A stretch of 64,000 bases of DNA from Fictibacillus solisalsi (GCF_900103485.1 NZ_FNHW01000001.1:407418-471417), one strand, 5' to 3'. Shown: positions 8,458 to 17,300, counted from the first letter of the stretch. Notes: generated by a model from the sequence alone, not told the origin. Program-made: numbers and translations.

Positions 8458-8685
8458 TTATTTCTTTTTATAAATATCATGTCCTCTGCGTTGGAGGGGA
8501 ATGTCTTTCCCTTCGGCGTTTTCGATCAGGCCATCAATGGTTCCTTCCATATAATCATCACTAACTTGCTCATGGGTAAGGGCAAGGCCTTGATCGGTTT
8601 CCGATTGGCTGCTGTAATCGGATGGTTCATAGTTTTTTTCCGCAACTTCTTCGCTTTTGCTCTTTGGGTTCTTTTTTTGTTCCAT
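8458..8685 (-). CDS. yozQ: YozQ-like protein (DUF4025)
   Basis: A 75-residue, very hydrophilic protein. The central stretch with YEPSDYSSQS, GLALTHEQVSDDYMEGTID and a basic C-terminus is the hallmark of the DUF4025/YozQ family found in Bacillus. No function is established. A purine-rich site (GAAGGAAGG) precedes the ATG. It is divergent from the manganese catalase gene. Confidence 0.8.
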   Translation of the reverse strand: MEQKKNPKSKSEEVAEKNYEPSDYSSQSETDQGLALTHEQVSDDYMEGTIDGLIENAEGKDIPLQRRGHDIYKKK

Positions 8686-8778
8686 TTACTAAACTTCCTT
8701 CCTTCGTAAACTATTGATAGTGTTTATTGGAAACCGGGGAATTATTCGAAAAACTGACTAAAAACAGGTGCATGCTTA

Positions 8779-8804
8779 GTTTTGCCTCTTGACGTTAAGG
8801 GAAA
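8779..8804 (+). promoter_or_regulatory. Putative sigma-B promoter of the manganese catalase gene
   Basis: GTTTTG (8779-8784), 14-base spacer, GGGAAA (8799-8804), close to the sigma-B consensus GTTTAA-N12-15-GGGWAW. The B. subtilis manganese catalase homologue YdbD is known as a general-stress gene, which agrees with this reading. Confidence 0.5.
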
Positions 8805-8849
8805 CTGAAGAATGGAACCAAAAAAAACCATTCTAAAGGAGGACGAACA

Positions 8850-9692
8850 GTGTTTAGACATCAAAAAGAACTGCAATTTGAAGTAAAGGTTGAACGTCCA
8901 GATCCAATGCTGGCCAAAAGGGTCCAAGAGGTGCTTGGCGGACAATTCGGAGAAATGACCGTCATGATGCAATATCTCTTTCAAGGCTTTAACTGCAGAG
9001 GGAATGAGAAATACAAAGATATGCTGATGGATATCGGTACAGAGGAAATCGGACATGTCGAAATGCTCTGCGCTCTGATCAGCCAGCTGCTGGATGGAGC
9101 TGCACCTGAGGATCAGGCAGAAGCTGCAAAAGATCCGCAATTGGCTGCTATTATGGGTGGCGTTGATCCGCAGCATCTTCTTGTCAGCGGTCTTGGCGGA
9201 ATGCCGACCAATTCAAATGGTGTTCCTTGGAGTGGGGCATATATTGTATCGAGCGGAAATTTACTTGCAGACATGCGGTCCAACCTGCATGCAGAAACGC
9301 AGGGCCGATTGCAGGTCGCCCGCCTTTACCATATGACAACCGATGAAGGTGTAAGAGCCACGTTCCGCAAAATGCTGGCACGTGACCGTTATCACCAGTA
9401 TCAGTGGATGGCGGCGGTAGCTGAACTTGAGGAACAGAATGGTGTCGTTGTTCCGGCTTCATTCCCTCCTGAAGCGGAGATGGAAGCTCAGGAGCATGGC
9501 CTTGAATTCTGGAACTTATCCGACGGGCAAGAATCTTCTGAAGGCCTTTGGGCAACAGGCAGTGCACCGGATGGCACAGGCGATTTCAAATATTTAGAGA
9601 ATCCTGAACCGCTTGGCAATATTCCAAGACCAGAAATACCTGCGACACAGGTTCACCATGACCTGGATCGTGACTACGTGAATAAAAAATAA
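8850..9692 (+). CDS. Manganese catalase family protein (YdbD-like)
   Basis: A 280-residue non-haem catalase that decomposes hydrogen peroxide at a dimanganese centre. Ligands of the ferritin-like bundle are visible: Glu in GGQFGEMTVMMQY (about residue 35), the pair in IGTEEIGHVEM (Glu and His about 69-72), and later Glu/His in LHAETQGRLQVARLY and ARDRYHQYQW. The C-terminal 60 residues are the usual Pro-rich tail. It starts at GTG eight bases after AAAGGAGGA. It is a single-gene unit with a strong terminator and a sigma-B-like promoter, consistent with stress protection. Confidence 0.92.
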   Translation: MFRHQKELQFEVKVERPDPMLAKRVQEVLGGQFGEMTVMMQYLFQGFNCRGNEKYKDMLMDIGTEEIGHVEMLCALISQLLDGAAPEDQAEAAKDPQLAAIMGGVDPQHLLVSGLGGMPTNSNGVPWSGAYIVSSGNLLADMRSNLHAETQGRLQVARLYHMTTDEGVRATFRKMLARDRYHQYQWMAAVAELEEQNGVVVPASFPPEAEMEAQEHGLEFWNLSDGQESSEGLWATGSAPDGTGDFKYLENPEPLGNIPRPEIPATQVHHDLDRDYVNKK

Positions 9693-9693
9693 A

Positions 9694-9732
9694 ATTTTAA
9701 AAACCCACGTTACGCGAGTGGGTTTTTAAAAT
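9694..9732 (+). terminator. Intrinsic terminator after manganese catalase
   Basis: ATTTTAAAAACCCAC and GTGGGTTTTTAAAAT are perfect 15-bp arms around a 9-base loop. Confidence 0.9.
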
Positions 9733-9800
9733 GGAGAGAAGGGCTTCCTTTCCATTTGAAGAATAATAAAATGGACCAACATTTGATAAGGAGCCCAACG

Positions 9801-10236
9801 ATGAAACGAGTAGATGTGGTGTATGTTTTACTGTTTGATGAAATGAGCGAAACGATATTGATGGTTAAAAACTATGGCGATAAATCCTCTTATTACACGC
9901 TTCCTGGAGGAGCAGCAGAGGATGGGGAAACGCTGAAAGAAGCAGCGATTCGTGAGGTAAAAGAAGAAACAGGACTGGAAATTGACGTGCAAAACGCTTT
10001 TTGGGATTAGTGAGCAATTCTTTGAAGCAAGAGGACACCATGTGGTTTTCTTTGTGTTTACCGGGAAAATAACAGGGGGCAAAATTGAAATTCAGTTTCC
10101 TGACGAGATTGAAGAAGTAACATGGATGCCGGCAGAGATGGCTGAAACATTTATACCATTACCCCCGGGTGTGAAAGATCGCATAATGAAAAACACAACG
10201 GTTACTTATCTTCCGCCGGAGAAACTGGTTCACTGA
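9801..10236 (+). pseudogene. NUDIX hydrolase gene with a frameshift
   Basis: The first part (from ATG 9801, RBS AAGGAG) encodes the NUDIX box GGAAEDGETLKEAAIREVKEETG in full and then stops at TAG 10008. The rest (FFEARGHHVVFFVFTGKI...EIEEVTWMPAEM, to 10236) continues in the next frame. Removing one T from the five-T run at 9998-10002 joins them as NAFGISEQFF. The intact protein would be about 145 residues and would hydrolyse a nucleoside-diphosphate-linked substrate. The cause is either a real +1 mutation or a homopolymer sequencing error. The catalytic box is complete, but the truncated 69-residue product would lack half of the fold. Confidence 0.8.
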
Positions 10237-10251
10237 ACAGGACAATTTAAG

Positions 10252-10297
10252 AGCCGTCAGAAGATCGATTGCCATGCGATTGATCTGGCGGTCTTTT
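10252..10297. terminator. Imperfect terminator between NUDIX and yqjF
   Basis: GCCGTCAGAAGATCGATTG pairs imperfectly with GCGATTGATCTGGCGGTC and runs into TTTTCTT. Confidence 0.6.
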
Positions 10298-10298
10298 C

Positions 10299-11054
10299 TT
10301 ATAGGTCAATCTGGCGCAACGGCCAAAATAAAACCTTTTGGGTTTTGGAGTAATGGAGTACAGGCTGAGTATTCGGCAGCTCAATGCCGGAACTTGCGGA
10401 CACTACCGAGTTAACCTGAATTTCAGCCTCTGTCTGCTGAAGAGCCCATGGCTGATGATGGATATCAAGAAAATACAGTTTGTTGGTGTGCTCGGTATAA
10501 AAGCGATATCTCTCGGTCAGCCAATAGTCCAAAGACTCTTTGTTACTGTAAAAAGGGGCAGATACCGGCTTGTAGTGGGCAAGGAAATCTGCTTTTGTAC
10601 CTTCGATTTCTTGCCGTCTGCTCAGGTAGTGAACACGTTCATCAGCGACCTCAATGTTCATTTTGGCGTAGCGGTACGGCAAATGAAAAAAGGAACGGGC
10701 ACCTTTTACAGCCAAGTGGCTGCCGGCATCCAAACTAAAAAAGTAGATGCCAGATATTCCTTTGTATTTCACATATGTTCGCACATTCAGTTCGGGAAAC
10801 GCATGTGCAAAGGGAAAAGGGGGCAGGTATCTTGGACGGAATTCATTAAGGTAAAAAGGGATTACGCCAATCCATGCGTGGTTGTCATATGTATCAATCT
10901 CCAGGCAGGAGGGGATTTTTTCACGAAGTACGGTAACGGGAACGGGCCAATGAGCGTATAGAAGATGATTCCATCTCTGAGTTCCGATCCATGGTCCTAG
11001 GGGAAGCGGGAATGCCCGGTGATCGGTTTGATTTAAGATGTGGTTGAAGTCCAT
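10299..11054 (-). CDS. yqjF: YqjF-family protein (DUF2071)
   Basis: A 251-residue protein matching the DUF2071/YqjF family, which has an acetoacetate-decarboxylase-like fold. Typical stretches are HWPVPVTVLREKIPSCLEIDTYDNHAWIGVIPF (about 35-67) and NVRTYVKYKGISGIYFFSLDAGS (about 90-112), with a late PVLHYSKTQKVLFWPL. No catalytic lysine can be assigned with confidence. It is predicted cytosolic with no known biochemical role. It is monocistronic, convergent with the NUDIX gene. Confidence 0.88.
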   Translation of the reverse strand: MDFNHILNQTDHRAFPLPLGPWIGTQRWNHLLYAHWPVPVTVLREKIPSCLEIDTYDNHAWIGVIPFYLNEFRPRYLPPFPFAHAFPELNVRTYVKYKGISGIYFFSLDAGSHLAVKGARSFFHLPYRYAKMNIEVADERVHYLSRRQEIEGTKADFLAHYKPVSAPFYSNKESLDYWLTERYRFYTEHTNKLYFLDIHHQPWALQQTEAEIQVNSVVSASSGIELPNTQPVLHYSKTQKVLFWPLRQIDL

Positions 11055-11173
11055 GTCTCAAGCCTCCAATTTCGGGATATAGTAGGGTTATTCCCATTTA
11101 GCGATTTCAAAACACGTGTGAAAAATGGCCATTAATGAAAAGTTTCCTAAAGCCGGGTGAATTGGATAAAAAA

Positions 11174-11207
11174 GAAAAAGCCATCCCAAGTAGCGGGGAA
11201 GCTTTTT
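11174..11207 (-). terminator. Terminator of the MFS gene
   Basis: On the minus strand AAAAAGC-CCC pairs with GGG-GCTTTTT around a short interior loop, followed by CTTTTTT. It lies just past the stop of the ACS-type carrier. Confidence 0.6.
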
Positions 11208-11214
11208 CAACCGT

Positions 11215-12555
11215 TTACGCACCAAAGATATCTTCCTGCTCAGAAGAAATTTGGTCTTTGGCTGCTTTATTCATCTTGCTTCTCATGACGATAAGCATGA
11301 GAAAGGCAACAATCATCATGATGCTTAAAAAGACGAGACCGCTAAAGGTGCTCCCGGTAGCATCCTTCAATGCACCAATGGCATAGGGTCCTAAAAACCC
11401 GCCTAGATTTCCGATCGAGTTAATAACAGCAATGCCTACTGCCGCCATCGCTGGAGTTAATAGTTTCGGAGGCAGAGCCCAGAAAGGTCCTTTAAAGCAA
11501 TACATTGTTGTAAGAGAAGCCGTAATCAATACCATGGCGACTACTGGATTGGAAGTCATTCCTGCACCTACGAGTGATACTGCAGCGATAAGAAGAGGTC
11601 CCGCCGCATGGATATACCGTTCTTGCTTGCGGTCAGACCGATGGGACCAATAGTTCATTACCACTGATGCAACAATGTAAGGTACCGTGGATATTAAACC
11701 AATTTGTGTATTGCTTAATGAAGAAGAAAATCCCTTAATTATTTGCGGCATCCAATAAGCGATACCGAGTGTTCCCGTGATGTAAACGAAATAAATAATG
11801 GCAAGTGACCAAACTCGTGGATCGGCAAGTGCCTTTCTGCGAGCTTGTTTTTCTGATTCATTTTCCTCATGAGGTTCTTTGTTCTTCTGTAAATCATCAA
11901 TCAGCCACTTTCTTTCTTGAGCAGTAAGCCATTTTGCATCCGCCGGCCGCTCAGTAAGGTAAAAGAAAGAAACCACTCCTAGAATAATAGCGGGTGCTCC
12001 TTCTAATACAAACATCCATCTCCACCCTGACATGCCAAACCATTGGACATGATCCATGATCCAGGTTGATAATGGCCCGCCAATAATGTAAGAAACAGGA
12101 ATGGCAGTCATGAACATAGCAATGGTCTTTGCTAATTCCTTAGAGCGAAACCAGAAAGTCAGGTACAAAATAATTCCCGGAAAAAAACCGGCTTCTGCTA
12201 CTCCAAGCAAAAAACGAATAAGATATAAATGCCATGCATCTTGGGCGAAGATTGTAGCCACTGAAATAATTCCCCATGTGATTAATATTCTTGCAATCCA
12301 TACCTTTGCTCCAAAACGCTCCATTAATACATTACTCGGTACTTCAAAAAGGAAATATCCTATAAAAAAAATCCCCGAAGCAATTCCAAACATTTCACTG
12401 GTCAGTCCTAGTGCCTTATTCATCTCCAATGAAGCATATCCAATATTGGCACGATCTAGATACGAAACAATATACATCAGGAAAATAAAAGGGATGATGC
12501 GTCTGGATACCTTTTTCATGGTTTGCTTTTCTAAAGCAGACACATTTTGATTCAC
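11215..12555 (-). CDS. MFS transporter, anion:cation symporter (ACS) family
   Basis: A 446-residue carrier with 12 membrane segments and a charged central loop (about 205-240). DRANIGYA in helix 1 and the GVAEAGFFPGIILYLTFWF signature in helices 4-5 are typical of the ACS family, whose members carry organic anions such as sugar acids and tartrate. I chose GTG 12555 because AAGGAGGAG lies six bases before it; the in-frame ATG at 12585 precedes that site. It is divergent from a FadR-type regulator and glcDF, and each side carries the same operator. A role in uptake of glycolate, lactate or a similar hydroxy acid is inferred. Confidence 0.9.
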   Translation of the reverse strand: MNQNVSALEKQTMKKVSRRIIPFIFLMYIVSYLDRANIGYASLEMNKALGLTSEMFGIASGIFFIGYFLFEVPSNVLMERFGAKVWIARILITWGIISVATIFAQDAWHLYLIRFLLGVAEAGFFPGIILYLTFWFRSKELAKTIAMFMTAIPVSYIIGGPLSTWIMDHVQWFGMSGWRWMFVLEGAPAIILGVVSFFYLTERPADAKWLTAQERKWLIDDLQKNKEPHEENESEKQARRKALADPRVWSLAIIYFVYITGTLGIAYWMPQIIKGFSSSLSNTQIGLISTVPYIVASVVMNYWSHRSDRKQERYIHAAGPLLIAAVSLVGAGMTSNPVVAMVLITASLTTMYCFKGPFWALPPKLLTPAMAAVGIAVINSIGNLGGFLGPYAIGALKDATGSTFSGLVFLSIMMIVAFLMLIVMRSKMNKAAKDQISSEQEDIFGA

Positions 12556-12600
12556 AAGTAACTCCTCCTTAGTTAGTACTTTCAAATTCAGAACCGGAAA

Positions 12601-12615
12601 ATTTGTAATACAAAT
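12601..12615. promoter_or_regulatory. FadR-type operator 1 (MFS side)
   Basis: The palindrome ATTTGTAATACAAAT fits the GntR/FadR half-site pattern TGT-N-ACA. It lies 46 bp before the MFS start and is the reverse complement of operator 2. Confidence 0.75.
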
Positions 12616-12729
12616 TTGTTGAAAAACCTTGAAAATTATGTATGTTTAGATTAGTATATAAGCTAAATAAAGCTTTGTAAACCCTTTCATGGGCTGTTTT
12701 ATATTTTTGGAACCAAAAAAACATCATAG

Positions 12730-12744
12730 ATTTGTATTACAAAT
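12730..12744. promoter_or_regulatory. FadR-type operator 2 (regulator/glcDF side)
   Basis: ATTTGTATTACAAAT, the exact reverse complement of the site at 12601, lies 18 bp before the regulator start codon. It is suited to autoregulation and control of glcDF. Confidence 0.75.
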
Positions 12745-12762
12745 AATTAACCAGGAGTCGAC

Positions 12763-13470
12763 ATGTCTAAAAAAGAAAAAATATCTCAGATTATCTCTCG
12801 GGAACTTCTGCAACTGATAGAGTCGGGACATTATTTGCCCGGTGACAAACTTCCAACTGAAATGGAACTATCTAAACAGTTTGGAGTAAGCCGTATTTCT
12901 GTCCGGGAGGCGCTTAGTGTATTGAGGGCATCAGGGCTTATTACCTCAAGGCAGGGCGGAGGAAGTTATATTGAAGAGAATACGCAGTCCCAAATCTTGC
13001 GCAGTATTCATATGAAAAGTGATGATGTGGAAAGCATTAGGCACTTATTTGAAATGAGAAAGATTTTGGAGCCGGAAGCGGCTTATTTAGCTGCTACAAG
13101 ACGGACAACGGAACAGCTTTCTTCTATGAAGCATGTTTTGGATAAACTTGAATACGGGTCATTGAATGCGGAACAAAATCATTATACAAATGATATTGCG
13201 TTTCACCGGGCCGTCATTTTGGCAACTCATAATCCTGTTATGATTCATATGATGGAGAATTTAGCAGACTTATATGAAAGAACGCTAAAAGTTACGCTTG
13301 AACCGAATAAAGAACTCAAACAAAAAAGGGAATCCGTTTACCAAGAGCATTGCAGAATCTATGAAGCTATTGAGTTGGAAGAGCCAGAACTCGCAAAAGT
13401 TCAAAGTACCATCCATTTAAGAAATGCTGAGAAAAAATTAAGCCTATTCTTGCAAAATTATGAAATATGA
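12763..13470 (+). CDS. GntR/FadR-family regulator of the glcDF cluster
   Basis: A 235-residue regulator. The N-terminal winged helix (about 5-72) shows the GntR pattern LPTEMELSKQFGVSRISVREALSVLRASGLI. The C-terminal FCD domain (about 90-220) carries Asp and His metal or ligand residues (NDIAFHRAVILATHNP, then EHCRIYEAI). This is the FadR/LldR/PdhR branch that senses small acids. RBS AGGAG lies five bases before the ATG. It is followed 20 bp later by glcD and should repress glcDF and the divergent carrier until the substrate appears. Confidence 0.92.
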   Translation: MSKKEKISQIISRELLQLIESGHYLPGDKLPTEMELSKQFGVSRISVREALSVLRASGLITSRQGGGSYIEENTQSQILRSIHMKSDDVESIRHLFEMRKILEPEAAYLAATRRTTEQLSSMKHVLDKLEYGSLNAEQNHYTNDIAFHRAVILATHNPVMIHMMENLADLYERTLKVTLEPNKELKQKRESVYQEHCRIYEAIELEEPELAKVQSTIHLRNAEKKLSLFLQNYEI

Positions 13471-13490
13471 AAGCATGAGGAGATAAGAAG

Positions 13491-14906
13491 ATGAAGGTGA
13501 TGACATCTGCACATGAACAAGAGCTCCAGGCCATCTTTGGCGAAAACAGAGTTTTGCTTGAAGAAAGTGACCGCCTGAGTTATTCGTTTGATGCATCGTT
13601 TGGCACGTATATGCCGGATGCCGTTGTACAGCCACGCTCAACGGAAGAAGTGGCTAAAGTAATGAAACTTGCCAATCGTGAGGGCATCCCTGTCTACCCT
13701 CGTGGCCAGTCGACCTCTTTAAGTGGCGGGCCACTGCCAGTGAATGGAGGAATTGTCCTCGACTGTTCTCAGTGGAACGATAAGCTTGAGATTCGACCCG
13801 ATGATATGATCGCAGTGGTCTCGCCAGGTATATTAACAGCCAGAATTGATGAAGAAGCGGAAAAATGGGGGCTGATGTACCCGCCTGATCCAAGCAGTTC
13901 ACATGTCTCCACTATTGGCGGTAACCTGGCGGAAAACTCAGGTGGTCCGAGAGGATTGAAATATGGAGTAACGAAAGATTATTGCATTGGCTTGGAAATT
14001 GTGACGCCTGAAGGCCACGTGATGAGGACGGGAGGACGAACCATCAAGAATGTGACCGGCTATGACCTTACGAAACTCATTATCGGCTCTGAAGGAACCC
14101 TTTGTGTGATAACAGAGGCTACGCTGAAACTTGTTCCAAGACCTCAGGCCACCAGGACGGCCATGATTATTTTCGATGATTTGGTAACATCGGGACAAGC
14201 CATCACAAAGGTGCTCACGTCCGGAATTCTGCCCTCCAAATTGGAACTGATGGATCAGGCATGCATCATGGCGGTGGAAGACTATAAGCCTTTAGGGCTT
14301 CCCGTAACGGCGGAAGCAATCGTGCTCATTGAGCTGGACGGGCATCCAAAGGCAATTGAGGAAGAAATCGAAAAGGTGGCTTCCATCTGCAAGGAGGCGG
14401 GGGCACACTCTGTCAATGTTGCGGGCAGCGGTGAGGAGGCTGCAAAGCTGTGGCAGGCGAGAAAGCTTGTCTCGCCGGCAATAGTAAGAAAGAAACCGAC
14501 GAAAGTTTCGGAGGATGCGACGGTTCCAAGAAGTAAAATTCCCGCGATGTTTCAGCGGCTTAAAGAAATCAGGGACCGGTTTTGCGTTGATCTTGTCGTT
14601 TTTGGGCACGCAGGAGACGGCAATCTTCATCCGAACATCATCTGTGATAAAAGGGATATGGAAGAAATGGAACGCGTGGAGCAGGCCGTGGAGGAAATTT
14701 TTAAAGCAGCGATTGAAATGGGGGGCACGCTTTCAGGCGAGCATGGGATTGGAACAATGAAAGCTCCATTCATGGAAATGGAGGTTGGTTCCATTGGCCT
14801 TGATATGATGAAGCGTATGAAGGATGCATGGGATCCCAATCAGATCATGAACCCGGGCAAGATTTTTCCTGAACCGGGTAAAAAGCTGGTGTTGCGAGAT
14901 GAGTAA
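13491..14906 (+). CDS. glcD: Glycolate oxidase FAD subunit GlcD
   Basis: A 471-residue FAD-linked oxidase of the VAO/PCMH type. The FAD-binding fold spans about 40-220 with PRGQSTSLSGG and PPDPSSSHVSTIGGNLAENSGGPRGLKYG. The C-terminal FAD-oxidase domain spans about 220-460 with the metal and active-site stretch VFGHAGDGNLHPNI and SGEHGIGTMK. With GlcF it oxidises glycolate (or D-lactate) to the 2-oxo acid and passes electrons to the membrane quinone pool. RBS GAGGAG. The stop overlaps the glcF start by eight bases. A third subunit, GlcE, is absent, as is common in Gram-positive bacteria. Confidence 0.93.
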   Translation: MKVMTSAHEQELQAIFGENRVLLEESDRLSYSFDASFGTYMPDAVVQPRSTEEVAKVMKLANREGIPVYPRGQSTSLSGGPLPVNGGIVLDCSQWNDKLEIRPDDMIAVVSPGILTARIDEEAEKWGLMYPPDPSSSHVSTIGGNLAENSGGPRGLKYGVTKDYCIGLEIVTPEGHVMRTGGRTIKNVTGYDLTKLIIGSEGTLCVITEATLKLVPRPQATRTAMIIFDDLVTSGQAITKVLTSGILPSKLELMDQACIMAVEDYKPLGLPVTAEAIVLIELDGHPKAIEEEIEKVASICKEAGAHSVNVAGSGEEAAKLWQARKLVSPAIVRKKPTKVSEDATVPRSKIPAMFQRLKEIRDRFCVDLVVFGHAGDGNLHPNIICDKRDMEEMERVEQAVEEIFKAAIEMGGTLSGEHGIGTMKAPFMEMEVGSIGLDMMKRMKDAWDPNQIMNPGKIFPEPGKKLVLRDE

Positions 14907-16200
14907 ATCTATGGATACGTTAAAAACCCAACTCCATTATGATAAGACCTTCGATTGTGTCCAGTGCGGCTATTGTCTGCCAGCATGCCCCACCTATGAG
15001 ACGATGGGCAAAGAAACGCATTCACCAAGGGGCAGGATCAATTTAGTTAAAATGGTTGCTGAAGGAAAAAGCGGTGTGGAAACATTAAGGGAACCGATTG
15101 AAAAGTGTCTTGGATGCCGGGCATGCCAGACCGTTTGCCCGACAAATGTCAAATATGGCGAAATTCTTGAAGGAGCCAAATCAGTACTGGAGGATCAGGA
15201 AAAGAAAACAAAAAAACAGCAGGTAACAGAAGAATTTATATTTAACGGGCTCTTCACCTCAAGAAAATGGATGAATGCGATAGGAAATGCGACCTGGTTC
15301 TATCAAAAGACAGGACTGCAGGCAATTGCTCGCAAAACGGGAATGACCGCTATGGCGCCGCTTCATCTCGACAAGTTCGAAGCGGTGTTGCCTGAGGTGG
15401 GATCGCCAATTGAAAGAAGAAACTCGCCTCGCCATGTAAAGGCGAAAGGGAAAACCAAAATGAGAGTAGGCTTTGTCAGTGGCTGTGTTATGGATAGTAT
15501 GTTTCATCAGACCAATAAAAACACAATTGAATTGCTTTCAAGAGCCGGAGCAGAAGTGGTGATTCCAAAAGCTCAGACATGCTGCGGTGCACTTCACGCA
15601 CATACGGGCAAGCTTGATGCTGCACGCCGACTGGCCAAACAAAATATTGAAGTGTTTGAGAACGAAAATGTCGATTATATCGTAAATAATGCGGGCGGCT
15701 GCGGAGCTATGCTTTTTGAATATGGCCATTTACTAAAAGATGAGCCGGACTGGTATATGCGGGCTGAACGATTTTCTAAAAAGTCTCGGGATGTGACTGT
15801 CGTTTTGACGGAGCTTGATGGTCTGGAATTTCGTCATTCAATGAATGAGAGGGTGACCTACCAATCCTCGTGTCATATGACAAACGTTCAGAAAGTAACA
15901 TCCGAGCCTTTGTTACTTTTAGAGGGAATACCAGGTATTACCTACAAAGAAATGGCCGGTTATGATCGCTGCTGCGGCTCTGCGGGGGTATATAACATTG
16001 TGAACTACGAGGATTCTATGGAGATTCTTGATGTAAAAATGGAAAAGACCAGAGGAACAAAAGCAGACACGATTGTGACGACAAATCCCGGATGTCTTTT
16101 GCAAATGAAACTTGGCATTAAAAGAGAGGGTCTTGAAAACGAGATGAGAGCCCTGCATCTGGTAGATTTGTTAATGGAAGCCGATCCCCAGCCAAAATAA
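14899..16200 (+). CDS. glcF: Glycolate oxidase iron-sulfur subunit GlcF
   Basis: A 433-residue electron-transfer subunit. Two ferredoxin-type clusters are set by CVQCGYCLPACP (about 20-31) and CLGCRACQTVCP (about 70-81). Two CCG domains follow: SGCVMDSMF...TCCGALHAH (about 194-235) and SSCHMTN...RCCGSAGVY (about 320-360). It takes electrons from the FAD of GlcD to the respiratory chain. It overlaps glcD by eight bases, so the two are translationally coupled, and it ends at a bidirectional terminator. Confidence 0.93.
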   Translation: MSKSMDTLKTQLHYDKTFDCVQCGYCLPACPTYETMGKETHSPRGRINLVKMVAEGKSGVETLREPIEKCLGCRACQTVCPTNVKYGEILEGAKSVLEDQEKKTKKQQVTEEFIFNGLFTSRKWMNAIGNATWFYQKTGLQAIARKTGMTAMAPLHLDKFEAVLPEVGSPIERRNSPRHVKAKGKTKMRVGFVSGCVMDSMFHQTNKNTIELLSRAGAEVVIPKAQTCCGALHAHTGKLDAARRLAKQNIEVFENENVDYIVNNAGGCGAMLFEYGHLLKDEPDWYMRAERFSKKSRDVTVVLTELDGLEFRHSMNERVTYQSSCHMTNVQKVTSEPLLLLEGIPGITYKEMAGYDRCCGSAGVYNIVNYEDSMEILDVKMEKTRGTKADTIVTTNPGCLLQMKLGIKREGLENEMRALHLVDLLMEADPQPK

Positions 16201-16232
16201 AAGATCCCGGAGTTGATCTCCGGGATCTTTTA
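16199..16232. terminator. Bidirectional terminator between glcF and metQ
   Basis: AAAAGATCCCGGAG and CTCCGGGATCTTTT are a perfect 14-bp stem with a 5-base loop, serving both convergent genes. Confidence 0.9.
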
Positions 16233-16235
16233 TGG

Positions 16236-17069
16236 TTACTTCGATACTGGGAAAACCGCGCCTTTGTATTTTTTCTCGATAAACGTTTTAATCTCTTTGG
16301 AGTGAAGCACTTCAACCAGCGTTTTGATGGACTTCTTATCTTTGTCACCCTCGCGCACGGTGATGATGTTGGCAAAAGGTGAGTTTGATCCCTCAAGAGC
16401 AATGGCATCTTTTTTCGGATTAAGTCCGGCGTCGATCGCATAATTCGTGTTAATTACGACCGCATCACCTTCATTGTATTTATATGCTTTTGGAAGAAGA
16501 GCCGGTTCAATATCCGCTTTAAACCTGAGATGCTTCGGATTCTCGGTAATATCCTTCACTTGTGCGTTATAGCCAGCGCCCTTCTTTAATTTGATCAATC
16601 CTTCTTTTTCAAAGATGGAAAGGATCCGTCCATGTTCTGCTACTGAATTGCTCATGATGACCTTTGCGCCGTCCGGCAGGTCTTTCAGTGATTTGTATTT
16701 CTGTGAATACACTCCCATTGGTTCAATATGGATGGCACCTGCATTCTCAAACTTATACTTTGGATTTTCCTTCATTTGCTGTTCAAGGTATGGAATGTGC
16801 TGAAAATAATTGGCATCTATTTCTTTATTGGCCAAGGCTTTATTGGGCAGCACGTAGTCTTGGAATTTAACAATTTTAAGATCGATTCCTTTATCTTTGA
16901 GCAAAGGAACGGCTTCCTCCAATATTTCGGCATGAGGCACGTTTGATGCCCCGACGGTCAATTTCTCCAGTTTCTTATCTCCGCTGCCTGAACTTGTTGA
17001 TCCGCATGCCGTCAAAACTCCCGCCATTAAAACGCCAAGCAGTAATAATCCCCATTTTTTAAACTTCAT
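16236..17069 (-). CDS. metQ: MetQ/NlpA-family methionine-binding lipoprotein
   Basis: A 277-residue substrate-binding lipoprotein of the D/L-methionine ABC importer. The lipobox is LTACG (Cys near residue 22), and the body has the NlpA pattern VGASNVPHAEILEEA, DYVLPNKALANKEIDANYFQHIPYLEQ and AIHIEPMGVYSQKYKSLKDLP. The ATPase (MetN) and permease (MetI) genes are not beside it, so it must work with components encoded elsewhere. Expression is set by the SAM riboswitch and terminator in its 5' leader. The riboswitch supports methionine or a precursor as ligand. Confidence 0.93.
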   Translation of the reverse strand: MKFKKWGLLLLGVLMAGVLTACGSTSSGSGDKKLEKLTVGASNVPHAEILEEAVPLLKDKGIDLKIVKFQDYVLPNKALANKEIDANYFQHIPYLEQQMKENPKYKFENAGAIHIEPMGVYSQKYKSLKDLPDGAKVIMSNSVAEHGRILSIFEKEGLIKLKKGAGYNAQVKDITENPKHLRFKADIEPALLPKAYKYNEGDAVVINTNYAIDAGLNPKKDAIALEGSNSPFANIITVREGDKDKKSIKTLVEVLHSKEIKTFIEKKYKGAVFPVSK

Positions 17070-17134
17070 GATTTTTCAGCCCCCATTTCGATTTTGATAG
17101 CAATCCACTGTTATAGAGAGGGTAACAAAGAAAA

Positions 17135-17166
17135 GCCCCCAGTCTCAGGCAAGTGAGACTGGGGGC
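17135..17166 (-). terminator. Riboswitch-controlled terminator in the metQ leader
   Basis: GCCCCCAGTCTCA and TGAGACTGGGGGC form a 13-bp stem followed on the minus strand by CTTTTC. It lies between the SAM aptamer and the metQ start, as expected for an S-box OFF switch. Confidence 0.9.
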
Positions 17167-17185
17167 GACGAATTCATCCGTTGAC

Positions 17186-17300
17186 CTCTCATCTCTCAGC
17201 TTACGCTGTCAGATTTAGCACCGTTTCCATGCTGGTCATTCAGCATGAAGGGTTGCCGGGCTTCATAGGGCTAATTCCCTCCGCCTGCTCTTAATAAGAG
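17186..17300 (-). ncRNA. SAM riboswitch (S-box, SAM-I)
   Basis: Read on the minus strand it shows the conserved S-box core: GCGGAGGGA, then GCCCTATGAAGCCCGGCAACC, then GGTGCTAAATC, GACAGC and GAGAGATGAGAG. Helix P1 is closed by CTCTTAT (17294-17300) and ATGAGAG (17186-17192). High S-adenosylmethionine should favour the downstream terminator and switch off metQ. Confidence 0.95.
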
